Shown here piece after piece: positions 1 through 10,452 of a stretch of 46,748 nucleotides of DNA. A program made the translations under genes and the position numbers. The notes under the pieces are model-generated. The model worked only from the letters and a program-made list of their open reading frames with translations. It was not told the origin of the DNA and did not search any database. The stretch comes from Mesotaenium endlicherianum (lineage: Eukaryota; Streptophyta; Zygnematophyceae; Zygnematales; Mesotaeniaceae), in contig WELA01013780.1 of the NCBI GenBank assembly GCA_009602735.1, positions 79,002 to 125,749 of the forward strand, in the 5' to 3' direction. The number at the start of each line of letters is the position of its first letter. Within the stretch, counting starts at the first letter, position 1.

Positions 1-897
1 TGACAGCTGTGTTTTCAACTCCTCACTCTCCAAATAAGACAAGCCATACGTGCGTTGCCAGGGTGGCTGGCTACCGGGTAATAAATCAATCTTATGATCT
101 ACTTCCCGCTTAGGGGGGAGTCCTGGAGGCATATTAAACACATCCGTGTACTGAGCAACAATGTTTGCAGCAGTAGGGTGTTCCGGAGGGTGTACCTTTT
201 TCTCAACCACTTCTTCAGGTTGAGGAGGTACCTCTCTTAGCAGCAGACAGAACATTCTGTCTTCCTTCTGGTTCCAGCTTTTGACGAACTCCATTGCATT
301 CAGCAACTTGCATCCTTCTGGAAGCCTCTTCTTTTCCTTCATTTGCCATCCACACAGGACAAGAGGAAGAGCACTGGTGGGTGCCAAGTCAGTCTGCCCA
401 TCACTGGCTCCTCTCACTTTAACTGTACCTCTGCTCCAACACACTTCAGCTTGATGTCTATTAAGCCAGGACCTGCCTAGCACGAGATCATAAAAGCCAG
501 TGTTGAGTACCTCAAATGTAAGCGTTTCAGTTAGAACTGCAATGCCAGAACCTAACTGGACCTCAATAGGCTTGGTTATAACTCCTCCCGGGATACTTGA
601 GGCATCTCCAAGGAATATTTTTCTATTCCCTTGGGTGACAGTAGGCAGCCTTAGCCGCTTAACTAAGTCCTTGTGAATAAAAGTATGTGACGCCCCTCCG
701 TCAACAAATGCCCTCACCTTCCTACCTGCAATCATGCAATGCAGTAGGATAGGGGGGACTGTCTTTTCCTGACTTTCGCATTGTTCTCCTGACGTAGCAA
801 AGAAATGTTGGACATCAGGTGGAACAAGAGCATCCAGAGTGTGCACTCTCTGGACGTCTATATTACTGATGGTCTCCTTTATCTGTTTGTCAGGCAT
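1..897 (-). pseudogene. Ty3/gypsy family A (copy A0) protease and start of RT region, cut by the window edge
   Basis: The minus strand is open for 299 codons from an ATG at 897 to the window edge. It encodes an aspartic protease domain with the motif VDGGASHTFIHK, followed by LGRSWLN, and ends in the pre-RT segment RTYGLSYLESEELKTQ that precedes the fingers of gypsy reverse transcriptases. Retropepsins of this type process the Gag-Pol polyprotein. The frame differs from the Gag gene upstream (996-2474), which stops 98 bp before this start, so expression would need a frameshift or re-initiation. A close copy lies at 35019-35955 (A2) and a decayed one at 26531-27234 (A1). No stop is seen here, so this part of A0 looks intact; it is partial only because the window ends. 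Confidence 0.85.
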
Positions 898-995
898 GCA
901 TAGTGAATCCAGTTCAGCAGGACCCATAATACCTGCTACGAGGGCAGCTAGTGACGACTCACTATCTCTAGCATCCTCACAGTCAGTAGACTGGA

Positions 996-2474
996 TTACT
1001 GACTGTTGCTGTCTTTTAAAGGCTGGTCTTTTCTCTCGACCTTAGGCAGGTGCTTGACCGGACACTGTTCTCTGTAGTGGCCTTTCTGCTGACAATGGTA
1101 GCAAGTAGATTTTGCTGAGGCTGGTCTCGGCTTAGTCCTACCACCACCCCTTCCATAGCCACCTCGAGAGGGACCACCTCTACCTCTAGACTGAATAGCA
1201 TTGTACTCATACTCATATTCATCACCCTGATTATCCTCAGCCTGGTCTCCTTCAACTGCATTGTAGGAACCGTGGGGCTTTTTGACAATCTTAGACACCA
1301 AAGCGTTACTCTGGCGCTTGTGATTGAACTGCTGCTGATCCCAGGCGTCAGCATCCTGGATCAAGTCAGCCAGTTTCTCATACTTTTTCTCAGCAAAATG
1401 ACCAGAGACCTCGGATTTCAAGCCATACCTGAAGTATGCTATCCTATACCGTTCTGGCAAATCAGGCTGCTTCATCATGTTCTCTTGGAACTTTTGAGCA
1501 AACTCAGCAACTGAAGTGGTCTGCTTCAGTGTCAGGGAGATCATCGCATAGATAGCTTTCTCCTGCTGGTTGATGACATCAAACTTCTCATGCAACTTCT
1601 CGACAAACTCTACCCACGTAGGGTCACCGAGTTGCCGAGCCTTACGCTCTTCCTTCCAGTAAAGCCACCAGTCTGCGGCACTGCCTTTCAGTAGCGCACC
1701 GGTGTGCCTGACCTTCTCGTAATCTTGCAGTTCTGGGTAGTTCTCCAGCCACTGCTCAACATCCGCGAGAAACTTGATCAGGTAATATTTTCTGTTTCCC
1801 TCAGGATCATAGTCCTGGGGAGGTTTCGGCTTGGGCTTACTAGGCCCTCGGCCACCACCACTAGTGGTGTGAGACCCCAGTTGGTCTCTGTCCCGGAGTA
1901 GGGACATTATGATTCTTTTGTCCTCCTGCTGGGACTGATACATGGTCGCCATTTGCGACTGCATCTGAACGAACAATGCTCCCAAGTCTACATTTTGGGG
2001 TGGTAGATTAGCAAATGCAGCAGCAGCATTGGCATCTACTCGCTGAGTAGTGTCCTCAACAATCCCTCTTGCTCCTGCAGCAGCAATTCCTGCCGCATTC
2101 AGCCGGTCACGTATTTGACCTAGGGGTACATTGAGTTGTACGGCAGGAGGTGGGTTCAGAACATTGGCCCTTGATGCCATAAGTTCTTCAACAGTGCGCT
2201 CGTCAGCTGGCTGTCCTTCCCTCCTTTGTATATCTTCAGCGGCCTTTGCTACTTGTTCAGCTTCTAGTCTGGCTATCTCCTCCTCAGCTTGCTGAGCTGC
2301 GACTGAGGCAATAGCAGCTGCCTCATCTGCAGCCTCCCTAGCTGCAGTATCCGCTACTGCTTCCGAATAGGTACGGTTTCCCGCTACATGGCTTTCCGCC
2401 TGGTTTTCGACATTCTCGTTATCCTGGTTCTCCATGTCTCGGGAGTTGCTAGTTTGAGACCTTGTCCTTACCAT
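996..2474 (-). CDS. gag: Gag polyprotein of Ty3/gypsy family A, copy A0
   Basis: This 492-residue ORF is the best preserved family A gag in the window. Residues about 40-90 are an Ala/Glu-rich helical, probably coiled-coil, segment. A basic Pro/Lys stretch (GPSKPKPKPPQDYDPE) comes before a capsid-like region containing FLADVEQWLENYP and WVEFVEKLHEKFD, which resembles the retrotransposon Gag capsid family. An RGRGG-rich basic patch leads to a CCHC zinc knuckle, CYHCQQKGHYREQC, at about residues 458-471, which binds RNA. The ATG at 2474 lies 22 bp downstream of the primer-binding site, as expected for a first ORF. Protease follows in another frame. The protein would form virus-like particles in the cytoplasm. 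Copies A1 and A2 carry broken versions of the same gene. Confidence 0.9.
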   Translation of the reverse strand: MVRTRSQTSNSRDMENQDNENVENQAESHVAGNRTYSEAVADTAAREAADEAAAIASVAAQQAEEEIARLEAEQVAKAAEDIQRREGQPADERTVEELMASRANVLNPPPAVQLNVPLGQIRDRLNAAGIAAAGARGIVEDTTQRVDANAAAAFANLPPQNVDLGALFVQMQSQMATMYQSQQEDKRIIMSLLRDRDQLGSHTTSGGGRGPSKPKPKPPQDYDPEGNRKYYLIKFLADVEQWLENYPELQDYEKVRHTGALLKGSAADWWLYWKEERKARQLGDPTWVEFVEKLHEKFDVINQQEKAIYAMISLTLKQTTSVAEFAQKFQENMMKQPDLPERYRIAYFRYGLKSEVSGHFAEKKYEKLADLIQDADAWDQQQFNHKRQSNALVSKIVKKPHGSYNAVEGDQAEDNQGDEYEYEYNAIQSRGRGGPSRGGYGRGGGRTKPRPASAKSTCYHCQQKGHYREQCPVKHLPKVERKDQPLKDSNSQ

Positions 2475-2495
2475 ACAAAGAAGACTGTGATAACT

Positions 2496-2507
2496 GCTCC
2501 GATACCA
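2496..2507 (-). promoter_or_regulatory. primer-binding site of A0 (initiator tRNA-Met type)
   Basis: Read on the minus strand this is TGGTATCGGAGC, one base from the usual plant initiator tRNA-Met site TGGTATCAGAGC. It lies one base inside the 5' LTR end, the normal place for priming minus-strand cDNA. Confidence 0.85.
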
Positions 2508-2508
2508 C

Positions 2509-3228
2509 TGAAATGAATCGACTTACCAAATAGGCGATTAACAATTAATAAAGATCTTTATATCAGCAAGTAATCTTTATGGTATTTTCCGTTAACTGGT
2601 TAAACGGCAAAGGACAACACACTAGCAGTGAATAATACTCGTAAGTCAAATGCGAGTAAACTAGCATCAATAATGCAAATCAGTAAACTCATACATAAGC
2701 AAGGTTAGAAGACAGTGCGTATCAATGGCTTCTCGCCTTGGATTCAGAGTTCTCTCAGTAAGCTGTACAAGAGAGTTGGCCTCGTTTCCGAATGCCGAAC
2801 TCGAGAGCAATGCCTAGCATATGTACATGGAATGAGTTTACTGTTCAACGGTCAGTGCGATGGCACCGCCTACCCGGGAGTTAACCACGTTGGTAGGACC
2901 TCGGTTAACCAAATCCACCGCCATCTCCCATCATCCCGAATAGCCATCCATCATGGGGATGTCCTCTGGCCATTCATCTAGCAGGTCGTACTTAGATGCA
3001 TATCAAGGCAGTTTGCTGCTACCGAGCACGGAAGTCAGCTGGCTGTCAAAGAATTTGTCAGCAAGCTGACTTAAGTTGACTTCAGCCTGCTGCTTTCGGC
3101 CGAGTCATTAAACTGATAATTATGTAAAGTCCAGCAGACTGATTATTAACTTAAGTTCAGCAGGCTGAACTTTATTAACTATTAGATTTAAATGAATATT
3201 ATATCCACTAATATACTGATTCATTACA
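2509..3228 (-). repeat. 5' LTR of family A copy A0 (720 bp)
   Basis: On the minus strand the LTR starts TGTAATGAATCAG and ends GATTCATTTCA, giving TG...CA ends with an imperfect 11-bp inverted repeat. It is followed directly by the primer site and gag. The same LTR, diverged, is at 39982-40692, and fragments in either orientation lie at 3535-3895, 21088-21946 and 22063-22120. The partner 3' LTR is outside the window, so no target duplication can be checked. Confidence 0.9.
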
Positions 3229-3534
3229 CAAGGGGCAAGTCAACGACTAAAAGCGCAAGTATCTGCCTGAGCTATAGATCACGTTTAGCCAATATCAGTG
3301 ACTTTTGGTATCAGTGAACTTTTAGCCGGCTTGCTGTTCACGCTGTTCACAGCTGTATCAGTGAAATGGCTGCACACACTCCCCATTACTTATACGGAGA
3401 CATGGGACCACTGGGCCCCTCTCTAATTACATGGCGAGGATACTCAAAAAAGTGCTACAAGTTCTCAACGAGAGGGCGAGCGAGGGGGGAGTCGAGAAGC
3501 TGTTCACTGTTAAAAGCTCACGGCCGACTTTTGG
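3229..3534. other. non-coding stretch between LTR copies
   Basis: No gene is seen. The text has short pieces resembling LTR interior (for example repeated GTATCAGTGA) and a purine-rich run near 3470-3490. It is probably eroded LTR or flanking sequence. Confidence 0.4.
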
Positions 3535-3895
3535 TATCAGTGACCAGCCTAGATATGCATCAAAGTGTAATATATTAGATGAATGGCCAGAGGACACCCT
3601 TGGGTAGATGGCAATTTGGGATGATGGGAGATGGCTGTGCATTTGGTTAGTCGAGGTCCTACCGACGCGGTTAACTCCCGGGTAGACGGTGCCATCGCAC
3701 TTGCCGTTGAACAGTAAAGTCATCCCATGTACATAGTTTAGGTCATGCTCTCGAGTTTGGCATTCAAAAACAAGGCCAACTCTCTTGTACCGCTGACTGG
3801 GAGAGATCTTCATCCTAGGCGAGAAGCCAATGAAACGAACTGTCATTTAGCCTTGCTTATATATGAGTTTATTGGTTGCATCACTATGATGAATC
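3535..3895 (+). repeat. family A LTR fragment, inverted relative to the A0 LTR
   Basis: From about 3535 to 3895 the plus strand matches the reverse complement of the middle of the A0 LTR (shared stretches GAATGGCCAGAGGACA, GGTTAACTCCCGGGTAGACGG, CTCTTGTACCGCTGACT). Both LTR ends are missing, so it is a truncated relic. With the A0 LTR it forms an inverted pair separated by about 300 bp. Confidence 0.75.
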
Positions 3896-4970
3896 AGTGT
3901 ATTGTTGGATATGTCATGATTTATTGAGTCGAGGTTGACGTACAAAACCAAGCTCTACGTGTGTGAACCATCAACCTAGGAAAATTGACTTTGCATTAAC
4001 TTTACGCATCCATATGTTGACCTTTTCTAGATTTCCAAGTCACCAAAGTGTAGCGCGTCGAAGCATCTTCCGAATGGCACCGGTTTCGCGTCATTTGGTT
4101 CATTATCGAGCAAGATAGACGCAATCTAGTCCGCACTCCTTTCGGCACCTAGCGAAATCACACCAAATGGCCAACTTGTGACTCCATGCACCCAAAGGTG
4201 ACAATGTTGACTATTCGTGACCCCAAGGACCCCTAGCTTTGTGCGCACAAATCCGCGAGCCCTTTAGACTACATAAGTCTTGCATTTCCATAGTATAAGT
4301 GTGTCATGAGGCTATAACTTGGAGACTGCATCACCTACTCCTAGAGGAAGCCTCCTCAAGTTCCAGATTCACTTTTGAGGCGCTATCTAGGTAGAACTAC
4401 CCAAGGTAAGCTCCACCAATGAGAGACACTTAGCATATTTTACGTGCTTTGCTTTGATTGGTTTGAGTTATGCTTATCCTATAGGAGTGCTAGTACATGC
4501 CTGGTACACATTAGTGGACATAGGAGAGCCTCCTAGAGTGACTACATACATCGGATCCGCCGCATACGACGCCGGGTTTCCAGGAGTATAAGTGCTAGAG
4601 ATGTCCCTAGAGGAACATCTTTTTAGAAGTCCCACTATGCCAGTTGTAAGTCACAGAGATTATCAGTAAAGCTTACACTTTAATCTCTTGTGTTTTCAGG
4701 ACCACTTAGTCTCTCTCTTGTGAAGAGCAAGCTGTGCTGGCTTCCAATCACTAAAAGAACTTCACAAGTGGTGAGCAAAGTCACAGCTTATACCCTCTGC
4801 CATAGGACTACTCGTGAAGATCATGATGTGCTTCCAGTGATCTTTTGGGCCATACTTCATTAGTTGTTTTCCTACCAGATTACAATCTTGAGGTGCTCAC
4901 TCTGGAGAGTACACACTCCTTACTTCTCAAAAGATCTCTCTTTGCCTGCACGCATTAAAATCTTCAGCGT
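3896..4970 (+). other. non-coding region upstream of the methyltransferase-element Gag; possible LTR/leader
   Basis: About 1.07 kb without a convincing gene. It directly precedes the Gag start at 4971 and would hold the 5' LTR and leader, but I find no TG...CA boundary or primer site. The 3'-end sequence of the element (20958-21087) does not recur here. The 5' LTR may therefore be outside, replaced or unrecognised. Confidence 0.35.
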
Positions 4971-6461
4971 ATGCCTACCCGTAGTGGGCGTGCTTACCAG
5001 CCTTACTACGAAGGGGTTAGTGGAGAAGACTCAGACTCTGATCTCAGTTTTGTCACTGAACCCTCTGAAGGGGAGCAGCCGGCACTCGTTCTTCCTGTGA
5101 TTACCCCTGAGCCGTCTTCCCAGTGGGCTCCCCACAATTCTTGGTATCCCATGGCAGGTGACCACGAGGTCAAGGCTGACAGGTCCTCCCTCTTTCGCTT
5201 CAGCGGCAGAACAGGAACTTGTGATCTGGACGACACAATCTCAGAGTTCGAGGCTGAGTTCGTGACCATGAGGCTTAAGACGCCCGCGCTCAGTAAGCGT
5301 GACGTATTCTATACGCTCATGCGCTATCTCCTCTACGAGGCCCGTGACACATTCCGTGAGAAGGGTGACAAGATCTACGCACCCACAGAGCCTGTGGGGG
5401 AACCCCCAGTGGAGACCCCCCTCGCGGATCAGGTCAAGGCTTTCTGGGACGTCCTCAGGAAGGAGTTTCAGGCCGCGACCAAAGAGAAGGTGTACGAGCT
5501 GCACCACTTCTTCCCCCGCAAGAGCAAGACAATCCGCATGATGTATCGCCGCTTGACTCACCTTCGCCGAGACGTTGGCACCGTCACTGACCGGGAGGCA
5601 GCGGAGATCTTGCGCTCCGTAGAGCCATGTTTGAGGGAGCGAGCCATGGCTCCTCTCATCTACCACATTGGCTCCGAGTACTCGCTGGAGGACGCTTACC
5701 TCTCAGTCGAGAAGCAGAGCTTGGCCGCCGCGCGGAGCAACATTAGCGACCGTGTAGGCCTCGCATCTACGGGCGTATGCCAAGAGTCTTCGGTGCTGCC
5801 ATCCACGACGATGCGCCCAGCTCCGGCTCGCCAGCCCCAGCAGCAGCAGCAGCCCCAGCGCTCTCAGCTGTCCCAGCAGACCCAGCAGCGCGGGGCTCCG
5901 CGTGGCCGCATTTCCATGGCCGCCACGACAAGCGACCCCTGTTGGTCTTGCGGGAAGACGGGCCACTCTTGCCAGAATTGCACTATCGCGCAGAATGGCA
6001 AGCCCGGTGACTGTATCTCCTGTGGCAAGGCCGGCCACCTGCAGATCGTATGCCTGCAGAAGAAGTGTGACGTTGAGAACGAACGCGCTCGGGACGGCCC
6101 TGCGCCCGCAGCAGGACTTCAGGGCATGCGTAACCCTCGCACGGGTGGACGTCCCTTGATGACGGCAGCCACGGCCACGATGGACTCCGCACTGATTCCC
6201 GGAGTTGATTACTACAGCTTCGACGACGTCAGTGACGCCCTCGTGGAGGCCAAGCGGAGATCGCCAGACTCCGTGGTCTCGTCGCCGCCGACAGTTACGA
6301 CGCATGCAGAGCCCTCTTCGCACGCGTTCCGCCGTCCGACGCTCCAGCTCCGGCAACTGGCGTCTGCGCAGCTCCTGCGCACAGTCACAATACTGACACG
6401 TGGCAGCTCCAGAGGCTGGCACCTGGCGCTACAACAGCGCTGCAGCCTCGCACGCGCTCGC
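4971..6461 (+). pseudogene. gag: Gag of the methyltransferase-bearing Ty3/gypsy element, split by a solo LTR
   Basis: The ATG opens 497 codons before the sequence is interrupted at 6462 by a solo LTR; the frame resumes after the LTR and its target duplication at 7724. The N-terminus (MPTRSGRAYQPYYEG) is followed by an acidic segment, then a capsid-like region at about residues 65-270 (RFSGRTGTCDLDDTISEFEA, KAFWDVLRKEFQAATKEKVY). A Gln-rich stretch near residue 290 leads to two perfect CCHC zinc knuckles, CWSCGKTGHSCQNC at 324-337 and CISCGKAGHLQIVC at 348-361. This is a nucleic-acid-binding Gag. The coding sequence is GC-rich, unlike the AT-rich family A LTR that broke it. It is not closely similar to the family A, B or C Gag proteins here. 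Confidence 0.85.
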
Positions 6462-7718
6462 TGTAATGAATCAGTTCATTATTTATTAATTGCATATATA
6501 AATATAACACTAAATAAGTGTTATGTCTATATACTCACATGTGCGAGTTCATCTAAATGAATGTATGTCGATGTAATGCGAGTTTACTTACTTTGTCAAA
6601 AAGGTCAGCAGGATGACTTTTGTATCATAGCGTAGTTTGCTGACTTTGTTGAAAAAGTTAGCAGGATGACTTTTGTATCATAGTATAGTCTGCTGAGATT
6701 GATATATCAGTTATATACAGGATATGATATCAGTAGGTTGACATATAGTAAGCTCGCTTGATATTAGTCAATATACTTAGCTTCAGTACGCTGAGGATAG
6801 ACATATTCATTTAGATTGTTATTTGTAGATTGGCACATGTGACCGAAGTATACTGAAAGTCGGGAGGTCGACTGAGATTCGGTAAACCGATGTCCTACTA
6901 GTGTGGTGAACTCCTGGGTAGGCGGAGCCGTCGTCAGTCAACTGAACAGCTAGGACTTCAGTCAACCGACCAATTAATATGGTCGTTATACCTAGATCCG
7001 TGGGTCCCAACTTAACCGGTTACCCACCAAACGGCGCACCTTGCGCCGTGGTCAATTAGGTGGTCACTAGGTACATAGCAGGCTGGGATCTCGTGGTCCC
7101 TCATTCTGGACAGTAGGCTTTACAGTCGGATTTCTACTTGCAAGTTATGTGTGCACTTTTGGGTTTGTTATAATGACCAGCCTTCACGGAAATTGACATG
7201 GCTGCTTTGTCTGCGCTCCAAATGGGACGAACTAGAACTTTTCGGAAAGGTCTTGTCATGATGCATCCGTTGCCGTTAAGTTGGCTCAATTTGGAGTAGT
7301 ATTGACAGAGTTATGCCCTCTGACATTTCGGGGTCACACAGCAGACAGATTCCATGGTTTTTGCACCTAAGTCAGTGGGATGTGTTTGAGCTACTTTATG
7401 GTCATCTGAATGAGAGCGCCTTTGCTATCCAGTCCCCTGATGTTGTGTATGTGCTTACACATGCTTGTATGCCTGGTAGACAAGAGGTCAGGAGTTTCTA
7501 AAGGAGAAGCTCTAGTCCTCAAGCTCGCCTCTTTCTTGTGCCTTGTATTCGTGTGCAACTATGACACACTACGATAAGCGAGTCAAGGGCTATAGATGAG
7601 TAAACGGAATTCATTATGAGGGCGAAGATCGCTCCCTAACTTCACACGCTTCCACCTATCTCTGATCTTATATATTTAAAAAAAATATATTAATCTTGAA
7701 TAAGCAAGATTCATTTCA
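6462..7718 (+). mobile_element. solo LTR (1257 bp) inserted in gag, with 5-bp target duplication CTCGC
   Basis: The segment begins TGTAATGAATCAG and ends GATTCATTTCA. The five bases before it (6457-6461) and after it (7719-7723) are both CTCGC. Removing the LTR and one CTCGC restores the gag frame. The ends match the family A LTR termini, but the interior is longer and diverged. Parts such as CTGGGTAGGCGGAGCCGTCG near 6913 resemble the family A LTR. No internal element region is present, so an earlier full element has recombined to a solo LTR. Confidence 0.93.
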
Positions 7719-7723
7719 CTCGC

Positions 7724-9031
7724 CTCTCGACAGAGCTACGACGACCAGCGCCGCGCACGTCTGCGCAAACGGACCTGCCAGATCTGCGCACACTGCGCCG
7801 ATATCCGTTGCAGCTCCCGAGCGCCCCTCGACGGTCCGGCACACACGCCAGCACAGCCGCAAGCTCCAGCAGCCCCTCTGGTTAGTGCCGCCTTGCTGCA
7901 CCAGCAGTGCTGCCGGCAGTCTGCGTATCGACAGCTGTCGCGACAGGGCGCGCTCGCCAGCTGAGTGGCACGTCTGCAGCACACACGGCTGCCGCGCCCC
8001 TCGCCGTATGCATCGCCATTTTATGTGCCGATTTGCACACCAGCCGGCAACGCCAGGATGATCTCACCTTGTTGGCTGCTGCAAGCAGCAGGGTCCAGCA
8101 GGCGCCGACACTTGCCGCGTGTCCGACAGGCCAAGCCGCTCCTGCCGGCAGCCACGCGCACACTCGCGCTCTCACGCATTTGCTCACACCGCACACGGCG
8201 GCGCGAGGCTTGCCGGGCAGCCAGCTACAAGATCGCAGCTCGGCAGCCACAGCAGCAGCTGCGCACGCCAACTGCGCGCAAGTCCTTCCACGTGGCGCGC
8301 CCACGCAGCCCGGCACGGCCAGCGCATATTCGGCGGCTGCAATCGCCATTCCTAGTCAAAGGGGGGTATCCCTGATGGCGCTGTGCGGCCAAATTGCCGT
8401 GCGGAGCGCCGATGGCACGCTCACGGCTGCGCAAAGCCAGGGCTTAAACCCAGGCTGCGCACAAAACCCCTGCGCTGACGCAATTCGCGCCACAGGGGCT
8501 TCGGCGTACGCACGCATCGGGGGGAGGGCGTCGCGAGCAGCGTCCGAGGCAGCCGACACCGACCTGGATGTTGGACCAAACACCAGCCCCCGCAACCCCA
8601 GGAGCGATTGGGAGGCGCCACTTGGCAGCCCCCCAGCAACCGCACCTGCGCCAGGCCTGGCAGCCGCGCCAGCAGCCGTCGCACTTGACGCGTGCACGGC
8701 TGGCGAGACCTTGCCTGACGGCAACGGCACACCCGCGCATGTCTGCCCACGCTCGCACACGCCACTCACCGCATTGCGGGGCCCGCTCAGCAATCAGCCA
8801 CGCGACCACCTCACGGCAGCCACGCCGGCAGCTGCGTCCAGCAGCTGCGCACCCGTGCTGCCATTTGGCAAGCGCACGCAGTCCAGCCCAGCCAGCGCAG
8901 ATCTGGCAGCGGCGACTGTCATCCCGAGTCAGGGGGCGACATCTCCAATCGTGCTGTGCGGTCGCATCTTCGTTTGGAGCTGCGACAGCACACACACGGC
9001 TGCGCACAAAACCCTTGGGTCTGCGCGATAA
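7724..9031 (+). pseudogene. post-Gag linker of the methyltransferase element with a repeated unknown domain
   Basis: After the solo LTR the Gag frame continues (LSTELRRPAPRTSAQTD), meets a TAG at 7883, and is then open to a TAA at 9029. The product is Ala/Cys/His-rich and has no family I recognise. Two diverged copies of one unit can be seen, near 8170-8420 and 8745-9025. They share A-A-x-x-I-P-S-Q, then L-C-G-x-I-x-V, then T-x-T-A-A, with several conserved cysteines. The next ORF (from 8956) overlaps this one in the -1 frame. It could be a duplicated nucleocapsid-like or spacer region. The high GC content leaves several frames open, so the exact frame is less certain than in gag. Confidence 0.5.
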
Positions 9032-10452
9032 GCGTGGCGAGGGTCCCGGCGATCACGCGCGCTACCTGGAGGGCGCCACGTGCCTTGCCTAGGGCAACCA
9101 ATACCTACACCGGCCCCGGTCGGGCGACGCGACTTGGCAGGCCCAGAGGCGCTCCTGAAGCACCACTTGTCAGCCTGCCAGTTGCCAAGCCCGCGCCAGC
9201 TCCGACGTTCGCACGAGCAACAAAGGCGTCGGCGCCCGAAGCTGCGCTGGCATCCGCAGCCGCGCCGGCGGTGGCGCCAGCATTTGCCGAGGCACCAGCT
9301 GCAGGAGGACCAGAGCCGGCGCCGAGCGCGCCAGCGCCAGGTACGCCAGCGCCAGGTGTCCCAGCGCCAAGTGCGCCAGCGCCAGGTGCGCCCGCGCTAG
9401 GAGCACCAGCGCCAGGTGTGCCAGCCGCTCTTTGGCCGACTGTCCCAGCGGCTGCGCCTGCTGCTCCAGCCGCGTGCGGCCCCATTCTGGCCTGCTGCGC
9501 ACGCACAGTGCCACTTGGAGGCCACACAGCAGACGGCAGCGCACGGCGCAAGCACGCTTTGGTAGCAGCCGGACGCCCAGCAGTGGCACAGAAGCGCGTC
9601 GGGCCAGATCAGGGGCGTCGCACGGAGGAGGCGCTGAGTTTGCCCCGCTCGTCTTGCGTGCTGGACACGCCAGCAGCGCCAGCGGCCTTCGCGCCTCACG
9701 CGATGTCCTTGCCAATGACCACGGTGCAGCTCAGCGCCAAGGTCATCTCGCTGGCGCTTCATCGCATGCCCGCGGTCTCCTTTGCGGAGCTTGGCGTGTC
9801 AATGGAGGCCACTCGGCAAGCGACCCAGTTACTGCTCCAATTGTGCAGGGCCATCCAGCGCGCCGCTGATGGCAGGCCAGCGTCAGACGCGGCAGCCGCG
9901 GTGCTCTCCGCGCCCGCGCGACTTGCGCATGAGCGCAGGATGATCAGCACGCCTAACGCTGCGTTTTTGGATAATTTGCAGGGCTTCATGCTGGTCAACA
10001 CGCAGGCCCCGCAACGCATCATGTTCCACACTGGCGCCCAGCCAGTCCTCATCAACCTGCGCTACTTCCATCAGCTGGGCCTCTTGTCAGCCGACCTAGA
10101 GGATTCGCCGACGCGAATCAACACCGCGGCCGGCACGTCCGAGATCGTCACCGGGCGCACGCGGCTGGCCCTTTGCTTCACCTTTCAGCCCGAAACTCCG
10201 GATGAGACGACCATCCATCGGCACGCGTTGGTCACTCGCTCTGAGACCTTGGACGTGCTCCTTGGCCAGGACGTTCTCTTTCCTATTGGCGCCGCAGTGG
10301 ATAACTGGGTGGAGCGGGTCTTTTATCGACCCGACTGGCAGTCGGGCGGGACCCGCACTGCATCTGTGCCACTTGACATCTTGGATCATCGCTCAGCTGA
10401 GTCCGCCCTCTACAGCTTCATGGCGCTGAACGACAGTCGGTTTGTGGTTTAG
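8956..10452 (+). pseudogene. protease region of the methyltransferase element (copy 1 of the duplicated block from 9471)
   Basis: A 498-codon open frame with a Pro/Ala-rich N-terminal half and a C-terminal retropepsin-like fold. The active-site strand reads MFHTGAQPVLIN, where D-T/S-G-A is expected. The catalytic Asp is replaced by His (CAC at 10027-10029). Downstream is the second-lobe motif SETLDVLLGQDVLF, similar to the ILGxDxL of Ty3-type proteases. The frame ends in TAG at 10450 (RFVV-stop-TDKGG), and the same frame stays open beyond it for over 300 codons. That looks like a nonsense mutation, possibly of a CAG codon, and not a natural end. Protease should free Gag and Pol proteins; with His at this position it should be inactive. 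Confidence 0.7.
9319..9423 (+). repeat. 15-bp minisatellite, seven units, coding Ala-Pro repeats
   Basis: Seven tandem 15-bp units of the type GCGCCAGGTGTGCCA encode APSAP, APGTP, APGVP, APSAP, APGAP, ALGAP, APGVP in the protease frame. This would be a flexible Pro/Ala spacer between Gag and protease. Confidence 0.9.

Noticed and set aside
3366-3578. Small ORFs in the LTR debris at 3229-3950
   Set aside because: They fall in truncated LTR sequence with no similarity to proteins and no support from the copies elsewhere.
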